From Phaeotremella fagi (taxonomy: Eukaryota; Basidiomycota; Tremellomycetes; Tremellales; Phaeotremellaceae): a DNA stretch of 64,000 bases. The stretch covers positions 1,240,001 through 1,304,000 of the forward strand of contig BCHU01000003.1 of NCBI GenBank assembly GCA_001599715.1, in the 5' to 3' direction. Under the pieces are notes generated by a model. The model had not been told where the DNA came from. It saw only the letters and a list, made by a program, of their open reading frames with translations, and searched no databases. Both the position numbers and the translations under genes were made by a program. This document shows, one piece after another, positions 25,671 through 39,141 of the stretch (position 1 is its first letter; each line of letters opens with the position of its first letter).

Positions 25671-26781
25671 ATGTCACAAACAAATAGAACATTCAATGGC
25701 ACCAGATTGCTATTCCATACCCTCTCAGCAGGGATCATGATCAACGGCTTCATAGCCATCAGGAATATCCCAGTCATGGAAAAAATGACACCTCAAGTGA
25801 GTCGATCTCACCTGATTTACGTCGAGTTGATATTCACGAAAGATTGTTAGACTGGTGGTAAGTCGTTTTGATTGTCATGTCGCTGATTTATTAGGGATGT
25901 TACAGTATCTCACTATCCTCGGGTAAATACTTTTATCATCTTATCGATGGGAGATTCAACTTATTATTGGTTTTAGACTCATGATCTCAGCTGGTACTAT
26001 GGCCATCTCTGGGATTTGTGATGTTATACCATTGAATTGTGAGTTTGCGATGGATCATTGACTCAATAAATCTACTCTCTTGCTTTCTTCAATGACATAT
26101 GACGGTGCTCGTACTATTCGTCGCGAAAGATCATTTGTTGAGAGATGAAAACTGATTCCCATATTTAGTCATCAAAACGATCAAAAGGGTTTTATTGTTG
26201 ATAGCTTTACCGGTTGAAATCACGATTGCGTCGATTTATGTAAGTCATACTTCCAGATATGGTAGGATATGTTGGACATCATACACCAGTATTTTATCTA
26301 ATCGATCTTGAGCTAATCTCCTTAAACACACTTTAGTGGCCTATCATCCTCATCGCTCCTGCACTCATGATACCTCAAGGACCAAGTTCGACCAACGAAC
26401 CCACCTCCCAATCACCAGGTCTATTCTTTATTCCACTATGGATAGATCTCAGTTTACATGCCGCGCCAGCCGTAGCTCTATTCCTAGGCAAACCCACTCC
26501 CACTCGAAATGAAATAAACACTAATCATCTACAAAACAGATTTCTTCATCAACGAAAGAAAATACCTTCCACCTCTATCAAACAGATACAGTCTCTTCAT
26601 AGCGGCATTCTTCGGTGCAGCATATGTTGGTTGGGTAGAATACTGCGCAAAGAATAACAATGGGGTGTTCCCTTACCCTTTCCTCACTTTTTCTGGGGGT
26701 TGGACTAGAGGTTGCATATATACTGTAGCGATTGTTTTCGCTTGGGTCGTTTTTAGAGGTTTGAACGCTTTGCATTCGTAG
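25671..26781 (+). CDS. FAR-17a/AIG1-like integral membrane protein
   Basis: Multi-pass membrane protein of the AIG1/ADTRP family (threonine hydrolases of fatty-acid esters of hydroxy fatty acids in animals). The order of segments matches: GGMLQYLTILGLMI, SGICDVIPLN, RVLLLIALPVEITIASIYW, the conserved histidine in WIDLSLHAAPAV, AAYVGWVEYCAKNNNGVFPYPFL and a last hydrophobic helix ending RGLNALHS. Exon 1 is 25671-25796, exon 2 only 7 nt (25851-25857). The intron 26488-26539 begins with GC rather than GT; removing it restores LDFFINERKYLPPL. The intron from 26041 to about 26168 is long for this genome and could hide an exon. Enzyme activity is inferred from family only. Confidence 0.8.
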
Positions 26782-27192
26782 ATGAGATGAATAATGATTA
26801 GATGGTGACACGTTTTTGTAGGGCATAGGTGGTCTGTGGCAAGGAGGTGGTTTTGAGGCGTTTCAAGTTTGCAGATCATTCTTTTGATTTTCCGTGCGTG
26901 ATTTGACTGTTACTTTCGGATTTTGGGTGACTGGAACTTGAGGTAAGTAGACTCTATGGACTCAGGGTAGGACCTTATGCGATTAGAATGAAACGTTTTA
27001 GCAGGCGTTGCATGTCATTTCACAATCTACTCATATGATCGTCCTCGAGTAGACTTTGAAAGCGAAAGTGAATCTTGAGGAGGTCATGAAATGTTGGTTA
27101 CATATATATAGAAGCGTTTCTTCTGAGATGTAATCCAGTCAATCAAACAACTTTATCAACGAGATACAACACGAAAAAACCACTGATAAACA
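26782..27192. other. Intergenic; TATA-like element for next gene
   Basis: About 410 bases. CATATATATAGAAG at about 27101-27114 is a TATA-like element some 80-90 bases upstream of the ATG at 27193. Nothing else recognised. Confidence 0.45.
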
Positions 27193-27807
27193 ATGTTCAT
27201 TCCATCTCGTCCAGCTCCTTCACCACCTACCACTGCACCTTCATTACCACCAAATCATCCTTTTGCAACTTATTATATCCCGCCTGTACATCGGTTTGAT
27301 GAACATGGTTGGTCGACGGTTACGAGTACACCACCTTCATCACCATCAACCACTGCTCCAAACACACCAACGACTGAAAACAGATATAAATTGTCAACAC
27401 CACTCTCACCCTCACCCTCTCTCTCCCACTCCACAAACAAATCATTTCAATCTTCATTAGGTCATTATACAACCTCACAACCAATCCATCCTACCCACCA
27501 CCACGAGAAATATATCTCTTTACCAACCGACCTCGAAGTTCTCGATTCAAGATCCAACAAAACCCTGTTGAACGATATTGAATTCATCATCGGCAAGAAA
27601 TTGCATTTCCCTTTCTTGGTTGGTAAACGTAACCTTCATCTTGGTGATTCAAGTGGTAAAGTTCAAACAAAGGAGAAGAAGAAACTTAGGAAGGAACATA
27701 TTAGACATGTTTCTTGGGAGGAGGATTTCGCTTGGGAAGGAGTGGTTTTGGTTGATGATGATCGGAACAGGGGTGAGGGCAAGGGTAGGGAGGGGAATTG
27801 GATCTAA
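27193..27807 (+). CDS. Hypothetical Pro/Ser/Thr-rich protein
   Basis: Single-exon frame of 204 codons, not recognised. The first 100 residues are Pro/Ser/Thr-rich and disordered (APSPPTTAPSLPP, STPPSSPSTTAPNTP). The second half is denser (KYISLPTDLEVLDS, LLNDIEFIIGKKLHFPFLVG, HIRHVSWEEDFAWEGVVLVDDD) and could fold. No signal peptide. ATG 27193 lies after a TATA-like element and CAACTT-rich leader, supporting a real transcript. Confidence 0.6.
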   Translation: MFIPSRPAPSPPTTAPSLPPNHPFATYYIPPVHRFDEHGWSTVTSTPPSSPSTTAPNTPTTENRYKLSTPLSPSPSLSHSTNKSFQSSLGHYTTSQPIHPTHHHEKYISLPTDLEVLDSRSNKTLLNDIEFIIGKKLHFPFLVGKRNLHLGDSSGKVQTKEKKKLRKEHIRHVSWEEDFAWEGVVLVDDDRNRGEGKGREGNWI

Positions 27808-28092
27808 TGTTTGGCGGGTTTTGTAATCTTTGGTCTTGAAGATTGGATTGAGATGGGCTATGCATGTATAACATCTTCTTGTTGAACTGAGATGTATGCA
27901 TACCATAGAGAAGAGTAGCACTAGTTGTATAACCATCACGTTAAATCTCATTGGTTAGCTAAGTGCCACATTCCGGCGTTATGACTTTGTCACCTCAGTA
28001 ATCCGTTAGTTGCTATTCGTCTCCAATCCTACCATTAAACATCTTCAACATCTACAACTTCTCCACCCCATCACCTCCCCCTCTCCCTCACA

Positions 28093-30517
28093 ATGCTACG
28101 TCGTCTAGCCACTTCAAGATCTATCCACAGATCACTCGGCGGTCCATCAGGTAAGCCAAAATTTCCAGCACCGAAATCGTTAAAGTAACCTCGACACCCT
28201 CAGGCTCTCGACTCTTCTCATCCACTCGTCCTCGTCAAGCAGACATAACACTCACAGTCGACGGTAAAGAAGTTACAGTACCACAAGGAACCGCTTTGAT
28301 TCAAGCTTGTGAAGCTGCTGGAGCCAGCGTCCCTAGATTCTGTTACCATGATAGACTTGCTATTGCTGGAAACTGTAGAATGTGCTTAGTTGAGGTAAGT
28401 CATCAAGTGATGATCTTGACAACTGATGTATTCTTCAGGTCGAGAGATCACCAAAACCAGTCGCCTCATGTGCAATGCCCGCTATGCCAGGATCAAAAGT
28501 TTTCACCAACACACCAATAGTTCATAAAGCTCGTGAAGGAGTCATGGAATTTTTGTTAGCCAACCATCCATTAGATTGTCCGATTTGTGATCAAGGTGGT
28601 GAATGTGATTTACAAGATCAATCGATGAGATACGGATCAGATCGAACAAGATTCCATGAGATCACCGGTAAACGTGCCATTGAAAATAAGGATCTTGGAC
28701 CAATCGTCAAAACCTCAATGAACAGATGTATCCAATGTACACGTTGTGTTAGATTCGCTAACGACGTTGCTGGTGTTGAAGAATTCGGTACTTCAGGTCG
28801 TGGAAATGATCTTCAAATCGGAATGTACGTCGAGGCAACTATGGGATCAGAAATGTCAGGTAACATTATCGATCTATGTCCCGTCGGTGCTTTAACTTCA
28901 AAACCTTACGCTTTCCAAGCTAGACCTTGGGAATTGAAGAAAACAGAAAGTGTTGATGTTTTAGACGCGGTCGGTTCGAATATCAGAGTCGATTCTCGTG
29001 GTGTTCAGGTTATGAGAATTCAACCCAAAATCGCTGACGAGATTAATGAAGAATGGATCAACGATAAAACTCGTTACGCCTATGATGGTCTTAAATACCA
29101 ACGTCTTACTACACCATTGGTTAGAGAAGGTGATAAATTCGTTCCAGCAAGTTGGGAACAAGCTATGGAAACTATTCGTCACGGTTTACTCAACTCTGGT
29201 GCTAAAGGTGATGAAATCAAAGCTATCGCTGGTCACTTGGCCGATACCGAATCTTTAGTTGCCTTGAAGGACCTCGTCAATCGTTTAGGATCAGAAAACA
29301 CTTCATTGGACCAACCACTTGGTGATGCACCACCAGCTTCAGGGATAGATATCAGATCAAACTATCTTTTCAACACGGCAATAGAAAACGTCGAAGATGC
29401 TGATGCAGTTTTACTCATCGGTACCAACCCCAGACATGAAGCAGCAATTATCAACACTAGATTCAGGAAATCGTATCTTCAAAGAGGTGCGGAATTCGGT
29501 TTGATCGGTGAACAGTTCGATTCGACTTTCAAATACGATCATGTCGGTACTTCCTCCAAAGACGTTACGGAGTTCTTGAGTGGTAAAGGTAAAAGTGCAT
29601 TCGGTAAAATTTGGAAAGCTGCCAAGAAACCTTTGATAATCGTTGGTAGTGCTGTGTTGGAGACTGGAGAAGGTTCATCAGTTTTGAAAGCTGTTTCAAA
29701 ACATGTTCAGGACAATGCTTCTAAATTCTTGACAGAGGACTGGAACGGTTTCTCAGTTTTACAAAGGGTAAGTTGGTTCACTGCAACGAATGTCAAGTTA
29801 CTGACCTTCTCTAGGCGGCATCGAGAGCAGCAGCTTACGATCTAGGTTTCACCCCAACCGCCTCTTCATCCAAAACAACACCCAAATTCATTTACCTACT
29901 TAACGCCGATGAGATTGATCCTAAATCAATCCCTGAATCAGCTTTCGTAGTTTACCAAGGTCATCACGGTGATTTAGGTGCTCAATTCGCTGATGTCTGT
30001 TTACCTGGTTCGGCTTATACTGAAAAATCTGTTACTTGGATCAACACTGAGGGTAGAAGTCAATTGGGTAGAACGGCTGTTCCACCTCCAGGAGCTGCTA
30101 GGGAAGATTGGAAGATTATCAGGTAAGTCTCACTACCTCTCAACAAAGTATTCGATCAAAACTCATGAAATGTCGTTCAGAGCTTTATCAGAAATAATCG
30201 GAAATCCATTACCATACGATGACGTCCTAACGCTCCGCGACAGAATGTGGGACATCTCACCGACGTTAGTCAGATACGACGTTCTTGAACCCCCTTCAAA
30301 AGAAATCTTATCAACAGGTTTACAACAATTATCATCAGTCAAAACTTCATCACCATCCACGACGAATTTCAAGAAACCAATAGATGATTTCTATAGGACT
30401 GACCCGATCTCTAGAGCTTCGGTTACTATGGCTGCTTGTTCCAAGGCTTTCGTTAAGAAGGATTATCAGATTTCGGACGTTGATGAAGGGAAAGGTGCAC
30501 AGGCTAGTTATGCATAG
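28093..30517 (+). CDS. NDUFS1: NADH:ubiquinone oxidoreductase 75/78-kDa subunit, complex I
   Basis: Mitochondrial complex I NADH-module subunit carrying three iron-sulfur clusters. The N-terminus [17 protein letters not shown] is an arginine-rich presequence. The 2Fe-2S ferredoxin domain follows ([29 protein letters not shown]), then [20 protein letters not shown] and [21 protein letters not shown] plus [12 protein letters not shown] for the 4Fe-4S clusters, and a molybdopterin-oxidoreductase-like C-domain ([34 protein letters not shown]). Five exons: introns at about 28151-28203, 28395-28439, 29769-29816 and 30123-30180. Length and domain order are normal for NDUFS1/nuo78. TAG at 30515-30517. 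Confidence 0.95.
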
Positions 30518-30693
30518 GTTTGGGGGGTTGGGCTAGATAGGTATATAAGATGATCGTGTTGTTTGATTTTCTTTTCTTTTGGTCATGCAGCATATTCAAA
30601 AGACTTTTCTATGTTGCAATTCAAGCTCTTTAACCTAAATGCATTAAACAAACAGAACTAATATACTTAAATTCATACATGGGTATCGATTCA

Positions 30694-33600
30694 TTAATCT
30701 CTAGGTGAAGGTGTGGTATTACCATTACTCCCATTCCTTAAAAACCCAAATCTAGCCGAACTCTTCTTCATCATCACCGGTGTATTCAAACCGTTATCAT
30801 CTTCATCCCCAGTCCCAACCACGTTGTTGAGATCATTAAAACTGATTTCATCACCTTCATCATCGATCTGTTCGAAATTGAATAAATTCTCTTGACCACC
30901 ATTAAGATCGATGATCGATGATGTCGAAGGTAAATTCCTGTTATGGTTCGAGTTATCATTCTTAATGAAATGATTTTGACTGTGTAGATTCATCGTTCTA
31001 TCTTGTTCATCTGAGTTGATCTCGTTCTCGTTGAGGTTGAGGTTATCGTTAAAATTGTATTGATCGTTTGAACTCGTCATCGAATCTTCCGAGGTTAAAG
31101 TTTCTGAAGTGGAATATTGGTATTTATGGAAATTGGGTTTAGGTGGATGATCGAAAATATCTGATGAAGTTGAGAGATTGATGTTGTTATTACTGCTACT
31201 ATTGTATTGATGGTGAATGGGATTAGTTTCGTAAATTGGTGAAGTGATTGACGGGGTTCGATTATTGATTGCACGCTAATTAACGTTGGTTAGCTTTCAT
31301 CCCAATATGAATTGGATATCATTACTAACAGCCATGATAGCCCTGACTCTACGTTCACTAGCACTCTCCGAAGGATTCCTACCATGACCACCTCTAAAGG
31401 TCTTAACTCCAATCGGACTGGTAACCCCACCAGTCTCCATCCCATCATCAAAGAACTGATTCAAACTATGTAACGCACCAACCAAATCACCCATACTGGA
31501 GTTATCATTCATGTTGATCGACGTTGGTGAAGGCAAATCCAGCGAAACCGACGAAGCGTTCGCGTTGAATCCTCTGATATCAGTAAACTGAACCACTGAG
31601 AAATGAGCAGAGGCAGCTCGAGTTTCCACTGCACATGTGTTGAAGACGGCAGTAACGTTTTCCCTGGTGAGTCCAGATAATTCTTTGGTTTTCGGTACAC
31701 TCCAACCACTTTCTTCTATATTTCCAAATATCTCACCGGTACCAGAACCATTACTAGAACCTTGAGATTGATCCGTGAAATTCAAAGGTAGATCTAAAAC
31801 GTCCAAAGCTTGAGCTGAATGTTTGGTCGAAACCAATCTCAAAAGTGGTTGAAGAAGTTCATTCCCATGTGTTGAAAGTGGAATCCTAGCTTCGGGGAAT
31901 TGCAATATCAATTTCAACACCAACATACTTTTTTCCCTCATCCAATCGTGAGTATTAAGTACGAAACCGAGTAGTAAAGTAACGATATCCAAGGCATGGG
32001 TACCCATTGAATCTCTTAACAAAGACGCGGCTTGTCTGATGAAATCGTCTTTAGATCTGAAACGAACTTTGGCGAATGAAGTGAGTAACCTCGAGAAACT
32101 CGGGTTACCTTGTTGATCAGCTATCGCAGCCAGATCTTCCGCCATCGACGCAAGATCTTGATTTGGTTCCCCTAAATCAGTCGAATGAAGCATCCAAGGT
32201 AAAGCAGCTACGAAACCGTGTAAAAGTCGATCGGCAGGTGAATCGATTAAATCACCGAACGGTGAACTAGATAATCTTCTTATCAAATCGAAAGACATGA
32301 AAGCAGTTTTCGAAGATCGTAGACCAATAAGAAGAAGGGCTTGAAGGTGTGGTGGTGGACCCACCCAATCCGGTGGTCTGAACGTCAAAAGATGTTGAAC
32401 AACGTTTTGATCCGATAGATTCGTTTTATCAAGGACATGTGAGAGCAGTTCTATAACTTCTGTGAATTCAGACTCGAATGGTGTGGTCAGACAAGCGATT
32501 GAACACCAAAAGATTTGAGGGTAACTAGCTAAATCGACCGAAGTGAGATTCTGAATGATCGATCCAAAAGTTCGTAAAACCTCTTGATTGAACGATTGGA
32601 TCTCACGAGACGGCGAGGCGATAGTACTAGATAAGCGAGCAAGTGTGTCCGACAACATACGCGGTGAAACTCTTGGCATCAAAATTCTGAAAACTTGAAA
32701 CGACCGACAAGCGAAATGTCTGATTGGACATGAAGTGGCCCAAGTCAAAGCTAGTTCACCCCACTGTTGTCGTTGTCTAGGATGAAGTGGTAAGAGTATA
32801 CCTAAGATCTTCAAAACCAATGAAGTAAGTTTAGCAGGGGCCAAGAACGCAGCATCAGCTTCATCGTCGATTCTCCAGAACCCTGTCGATCGCAATCTAG
32901 CCAACGCAGTGATTTTCGATTCAGCGTTGAACCAAACGGCAGCAGCGTCTCCGGAAGGTACTTTTGTAGTATCCGATATCCAACAACGTAGAACCTGGAA
33001 TAAAATCGATTGAGCCTGATCCCGTAAACCCGATGAAGCGTGATCACAATGTACCAGAGCGACGTGAAGTAACGTAGGTAATCTAGTGGAAAGTTCGACA
33101 TCACCTAGACGATATGGTAAAAGTTGACCGGCAAGTAACAAAGCCAATTGACCAGTTGAATAGGTTTGCGATCTCGAACTGGTGATTAAAGAATCTAGAT
33201 TCGCTAAAGAAGACATTGGACTTGGTGGAACATCAGATTCAGGCATGGCAGCCATAGCAGACGGTTCGACGAAATTGCAGATTTCTTCAAACATGATTTC
33301 ACCTGATGGTGAGGATGCTAAACAAGCGATAACTTGTTGAGCGTGAATCACGAAATCAGGTGATTTCCTTTTACCACCTTGTTCAAACAAGAATTTGACT
33401 AATGCAGTTGTATTCCTTGATCCATCCGATCCAGCGAAACTGACCAGTATGTTCCCGATCTCATCTAAATGGTCATCACTGAACCTCATGACCAAATACA
33501 TGATGTTGGATAACGCTTGATGTTCAATACCCAACTCTTCAGGTGTGGAATCTGGATCCGAAGGTAATTCAACCTCCGCTAACCAGGGTGGTAGAACACA

Positions 33601-36600
33601 TAAGGTAGCTTGACGTCTTGGAGCTTCAAGTTGACTTAACCGAGTCGTACATTCCGCCAAAAAATCGAGAGCATGATCGGCATACAAAGGTGCAAGTATT
33701 CTTGACATTTCCATTTGAGCAGATCGATAGATGTTAGGCGCTGAACTGCCTATCGATGGAAGTAGAGCTGAACCAGAAAGTCGAGCGATTGGATCTACCT
33801 GTAACGAATTGGCTAGTTGGAAAGCTCGTTGACGAATATCAGGGATTTTATGACCAAGTTTCGATAAGGCCAAACAAGACACTTGTTCGGCTGGTAAGGT
33901 CAGAACACCCTCCATGAGAATATCCGCCACCACACCAAAGAAAGATGAATCCAATAAGAACTGTTCACCTTCTCCATAGGATTGATGTAGTACTTCATCA
34001 AGTAGTCGCACACAATTGTGGTTATACTTCAAAAGAGCATACAGCGCACGTCTATTTGTCAACAGAATTCTACACTCCATGACTCACCTAGCGGTATCAT
34101 GATGAGTCGACGAAGAGGATGAAAACATTCCTCTAATCCATCGAAGAACCGTAAGCGGTTCAACAACACTATCAGAATCCTGTTGAGCAGGTGAAGCTTC
34201 CGCATCACTAACCAAACGACCTTGCTAAGAACCCATCAGCACAAAAAGCAACATCAACCTACACAAAGTCCAGCCATAGCCTCAGCCGCAGCAGCCGACA
34301 ACAACTTCGTCTTTGCCTGCAAATCGTCAAGATACTGTGCTCTATCCTTTTCCCCCCTATAAGATTCATTCGCCGCTTGTAGTGTCTGTGATTCTCTAGC
34401 TTTGGCGATATCAGGTCTCCGACCGACATGACACCATTCATAACATAATTTAAAGATTGATCCTCGCATATCGTCACCGAGGAATCTATCACTTCCGTCA
34501 AGTCGACCCAAAGCGTTAGTCAAATTTTCAACAACATGACAAAAAGATCTTCGAAGTGATTGTAAATCGTAATCCTCTTTCACAGCTCTGTCCGACAACA
34601 AAGCCAAAGTGAGTTTAACGAATCCAATCATCGAAGATAGATTAGATGGAGATTTGGCTTCGAGGATTAATGGTGAAATCAATCGAAAAACGTGAGCGTG
34701 TGCAGTCCATAGTGCACCGTTTGAAGTCCTTCGAGAAGTGGGTGCTTTGGTACCATCAGCGAGTCGTCTGATGTTCGTCAAAAGAATTTCAGTCAATGGT
34801 CGAAGTGAGGATTGACGTATGGATCCTAAGGCGTAGACCGCAGCATCTCTGAATCGTACATCCTCCCAAGCAAGCAGAGCTGCTAGGTAAGTTAAAATCG
34901 TCGATGGCGTCTTGATAGTCTCAGGCGTGAGAATCACCGTTTCGTTGACGCGTTGAACAGGTGGACTCTGGGGAGCTGGCGGACTTGACGATAAAGTAAC
35001 ACATAAAACCGAAAAGTATGCTCGCCAATGTTCAGCGAGAACACCTGCGTCTGAGGTGGTTCTTGAAACAGGATTCATCCCCCTTCCAGTCGCTACCATG
35101 GCGACATGACCTTGTAATCTCATAACGGCAGAGGTTGTTATGGTTTTCAGCTCTTGCAGAGGTGCAGGTAATATATCCAATCGACCAACGAAGAAAGGCA
35201 GTAACGCCAACCATAAAGCTGAATCTTTCGGATGATCGCTCCCAGCGACTCTTGGTATTATCCTTGATTTATCTTTTGAATGTATATCCAATCGATGTTT
35301 ATCACTTGCGTTCAACCACGGTATCCGTTTGATCAATTCTAAATCACCCTCCGTAAGAGCACCTTCGTAAAGCTGAACGACACGAGTGAGAGCCTCTGAA
35401 TCCGCCGTGGCACGACTATAGCGGAAAGCTGCAGATGGTCTTCTGAGAGGTCCTTCCAAATCTCTAGCAGAAACAAGTATCGGACCAGCAAGTTTCCGAA
35501 GCGCAATACTTCCTGAACAGAGTAGGAACAACGCACAACCTTCAATCTTGTCGATGATTCCTGGTACGATCATTTGTGGTGAAGTTTCATCTGAATCTTT
35601 AGCTTCAACAGATGCCAGTCGCTGATGTCCAACCAAAGCTTGCAACATGTTTGACCACAATTTGACACATCTTTCAAACTGACTATCGAGAAGTCGAGAA
35701 CCGACAAAAGTGTCTCTAAAGACATGTCTTGTTTCGAAAATAAAACCTCGATATGATTCAATCAGAACCAAACAATGTTCAGAATTTTCTGCCAATCGTT
35801 CCATAGCTTGTCCAGCCGCCTCACACACCTTTGGATCAGCAGAGAAAGTAGCTCGACAAAGTATATTGGCGATCTGAGAAAAGTTGGCGCCGTTGTCTAG
35901 ACATCGGGGAAGAGAATCGATTAACGCCGTGAGTAGTGTCAGAATAGGTTCGTTTCGGGTAGAATAGCTGACGATAGTGTCACCATGTTTTTTGGTGATT
36001 TGCTCAGAACCTTCCAGAGCTGTACTCGAAGCATGGGCGGAAAGAGTGACACCATCGCTGGAAAGCAATAATAACCCAACAGTCCTGTCACAAGAAACCA
36101 TTAGTCTACCTATGATTGGTCCACAGGATTTGAGGAAAGAGGTAACATCGGTATTGATGTCCGCTGTGAGTGCAGCGCCGGAACTTTCGAATCCTTCTAG
36201 AGAGAATTTTGTGAAATCAGAATTTTGTGGCCAAATAGCTGGCTTTTCGAGCTCCAAAGTCCGTAGAGTAGCAAGGATAGCACGAACACTGACTGTCCCC
36301 TTGATAGGCAGGACAAGATCTCCAGGAGTTCCATCACCTCTAGAAGTGGAAGTATCTTTCAAAAACTCTAAAACAATCTCTTCACCATAATCGAATTGAC
36401 GGGTCATGACGTAGTAAAGAATAATGATGAACGGTTCAATCGGTATTTCGCCAGCGTAAAGTAAGCCAGAATGCGATGGGAAGAAATGTCGAATGAGACT
36501 TTCGAGACGTTTTCGAGTCGATGTTGACGATTCTGCACAGCGATTGAGATAGACCCATAGAAGTCGGATAAAGGAGTTTAGGGCGATGAAACGAAGATTT

Positions 36601-38819
36601 CGATCCTGTTTGTCAGATCTTAGACAGCAGCAGACTTACCTTCATTTTGGCTAGTATCGTATCCATACATCCTTGCCATTGCTCCATGAACACTTCTCTT
36701 GGTGATACTCCCAATGATATCACTACCAGTGGAAATGCGAGCGACCAGTATCGAGGTTTCGACGCCATCTGTAATGCTCTTTGCAAAATGATGGTCATCG
36801 CTTTCGACCACATAGGGTGATTCACTTCAGCCGTCGCAGTCTATGTAATGTGAGTTCGAGGCCTCAGATTGAGCGAAAGACTCACTTCAACAACCGGATG
36901 CAATAAACTGGTGAGTGTTTCTGTCCAGGCTAGTTTCAAACTCGTTCCGTGAGCGTTTGCGAAATGGGCAGCTAGGGCGTATAAGAACTCTGCCGACATT
37001 TCAAGTTCTTCTTCTGGATATACCTGAGTGTGAGTCACGTTTCAACTGATAACCTACTCGAAGTTTAAGGAATTTCATTCCCTTTAAAAGATGTTCCACT
37101 CTAGCCTCTGTATCTTTAGGTAATGGACCACTTGAAACATGTTTACTGAGTTCTCTGGTGAATCGATCGCTGACGGTAAGAAATCTGGTAATATTAGTAA
37201 CCAATATACGTTGATAGCTACCTTGTATTCGAAAGCTGGCCCAGAAGCTCCACCTGAAGTTGAGATACAGCTCTTTTGGGAGGATGTTGTGCGAGTTCCT
37301 CCAATCTCTCCGAGCGATACGCGTTAAACGCATTCTGTTCTAGGGTCATACCAATCTCTTCACCTAACGATTCCTTAGGTGTAAGTTTGACCAACTCGAT
37401 CAATGTCCTGTTCAAAACGTATTTTGCAGCAGACTAAAAGTTGGTGTGAACATCTGCAACACACATACTAACTTACAGATTTGCGCGCCCCTAAAACCGC
37501 TGCAGCTTCTTCCACTCTCATCTGGGTACCAAGATTTTGATTGATATGAGCTCGAACTTCTGATGCCCCGACGTTTTCAGATTGACTTCTGCTCCATGAT
37601 GCCAATAGATCTACCACTCGTCGAGCGTGACGTCTACCACAGTGTGCAAGTGAAGTGATGGCTGCATCAAATTGTGCATCGACGGATGCTCCTAATGTAG
37701 CAGAGAGAGAGGGTTGTTGGTTCTGACAGATCAGTTGATTGAACTTCTAAGTCACTCACCAGAGGTCTAGCGCAGATTCGAGCTATCTTTGCATTTGCAG
37801 CCTCCTTGAAGTCTCTAAACACCACTCGAAGAGCATCTTCCGCTGGTGTCCTCGACGAGCTCGCCTCATCCTCTGCACCGATACTACCATGTCTCATCCG
37901 ACTATATCCCAGGTTCATCCCAATGAAACTCCCACTATCACTACCCAGTCTACCAGCTCTAGATTGAGTAGATCTAGAGGGGATCTTCGGAAGGGCAGGA
38001 AGAGGATGATCATCCCCCATCTTGAAATTTGATGAACCTTGAGATGTAATCGACCGTCCTCCAGCTGATCGACTCGATGAATGCGTAGTAGCCACAGACT
38101 GTTTTCGATCGTTGTGATAGGCAGAAGGTGCAGGGGAAGACATTGAGGGAGTTTTCCCAGCAGTTCGAGTAGTTGAGAATGAAGGTCTTGAGGAACTGGG
38201 CGATGCTGGACTGCTCTCGAATCTTGAAAACGGATTTCGAAGTGCTGGATAACCTGGGGCGGCACTTTGACTGCGATCAAGTGATGGTACTGGGGGGATA
38301 GGAGGTGTGTTACTGTTGTTTGAAGATTTGAAAGCATTCTTCAAACTCGCTAGAGAACCTTTACGACCTGCCAAAAATCCACTTCCAGTTTGTGAGCTGA
38401 TGGAAGGATTCGCTAGGGATGACGAAGATCCATTACTGAATTTACCTATTCGACGATCATCGTACGGTGTTGATGAGACTGATCCAAATCCATGACCTGC
38501 AGGTGAAGAAGCTCCATTGGTATAGCTTATCGATGATTTGGGCAAAGTAGGTCGGTTCGTTGTACTGCTACTACCTTGTCGAGCAGGGAAAGAGAATTCT
38601 GAAGAAGTAGAAGGTTGCTGACGATGACTTTGGGAGGAAAAGTTGAGTTCCCTATCGGAAGATGAGATTTGCGAGGAAGTCCCGAAAGAATGCTTTGGGT
38701 AGGATGGGAGTGAGAAATCATCTTCATCATCTAGGTCTATAGGGTTGTCAGAGGGTTGGAGGTGATTGAGATTGATTTTGAGTAGAAGTGAACATACCTG
38801 GGATTACGATCTCTTCCAT
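30694..38819 (-). CDS. TAO3: Cell-morphogenesis protein Tao3/Pag1 (furry family)
   Basis: Very large HEAT/armadillo-like scaffold of the RAM pathway, which supports the NDR kinase Cbk1 with Mob2 in polarity and cell separation. About 8.1 kb and roughly 2400 residues, close to yeast Tao3 (2376). ATG 38819 begins MEEIVIPDLDDEDDF after a tiny first exon. A disordered Ser-rich N-region is followed by the MOR2-PAG1 N-terminal domain (VEEAAAVLGARKSAAKYVLN, RTLIELVKLTPKESLGEEIG) and the two large exons 34254-36407 and 31297-34080 with repeated helices (HDWMREKSMLVLKLILQFPE near the C-terminus). The intron after ERRVRAIMA (donor GTTAGT) joins the 3' exon, which ends in an Asn/Asp/Ser-rich tail to TAA 30694-30696. 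Divergent from HAS1. Confidence 0.9.
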
Positions 38820-39141
38820 TCTGTGAATGTTATATGGGTTATGTCCTTGGATGAGTCTCCTTCCATCTATAGCTATACTCTACTCTATGTGTCTACTCTC
38901 TACTGTACACTGTATGTGTTCCATCTATCTTGATGTCCTTGGGTTCGCGTTTTGAGTTTAACAATAGAGGTATGGAGCCCCATGTCATAATTCTTTATTA
39001 GTTCCCCTCTTAATCCTTCAGAGCTCCGATTTAATTTTTCACTTTTATTTCAATTTTATCCGATAAAGTTGATTTTTGTTGTTACGTCTGTAAATCTGAA
39101 ATTCGAGATATCTTCTTACACATTCACACATAAATCTCATA
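38820..39141. promoter_or_regulatory. Divergent promoter region TAO3/HAS1
   Basis: 322 bases between divergent start codons. CT-rich and AT-rich stretches are present, but I see no clear TATA box or known motif. Functional assignment is positional only. Confidence 0.4.

Noticed and set aside
35977..36390. 137-codon plus-strand frame inside TAO3
   Set aside because: Antisense to a conserved exon of a clear furry-family gene; no independent features.
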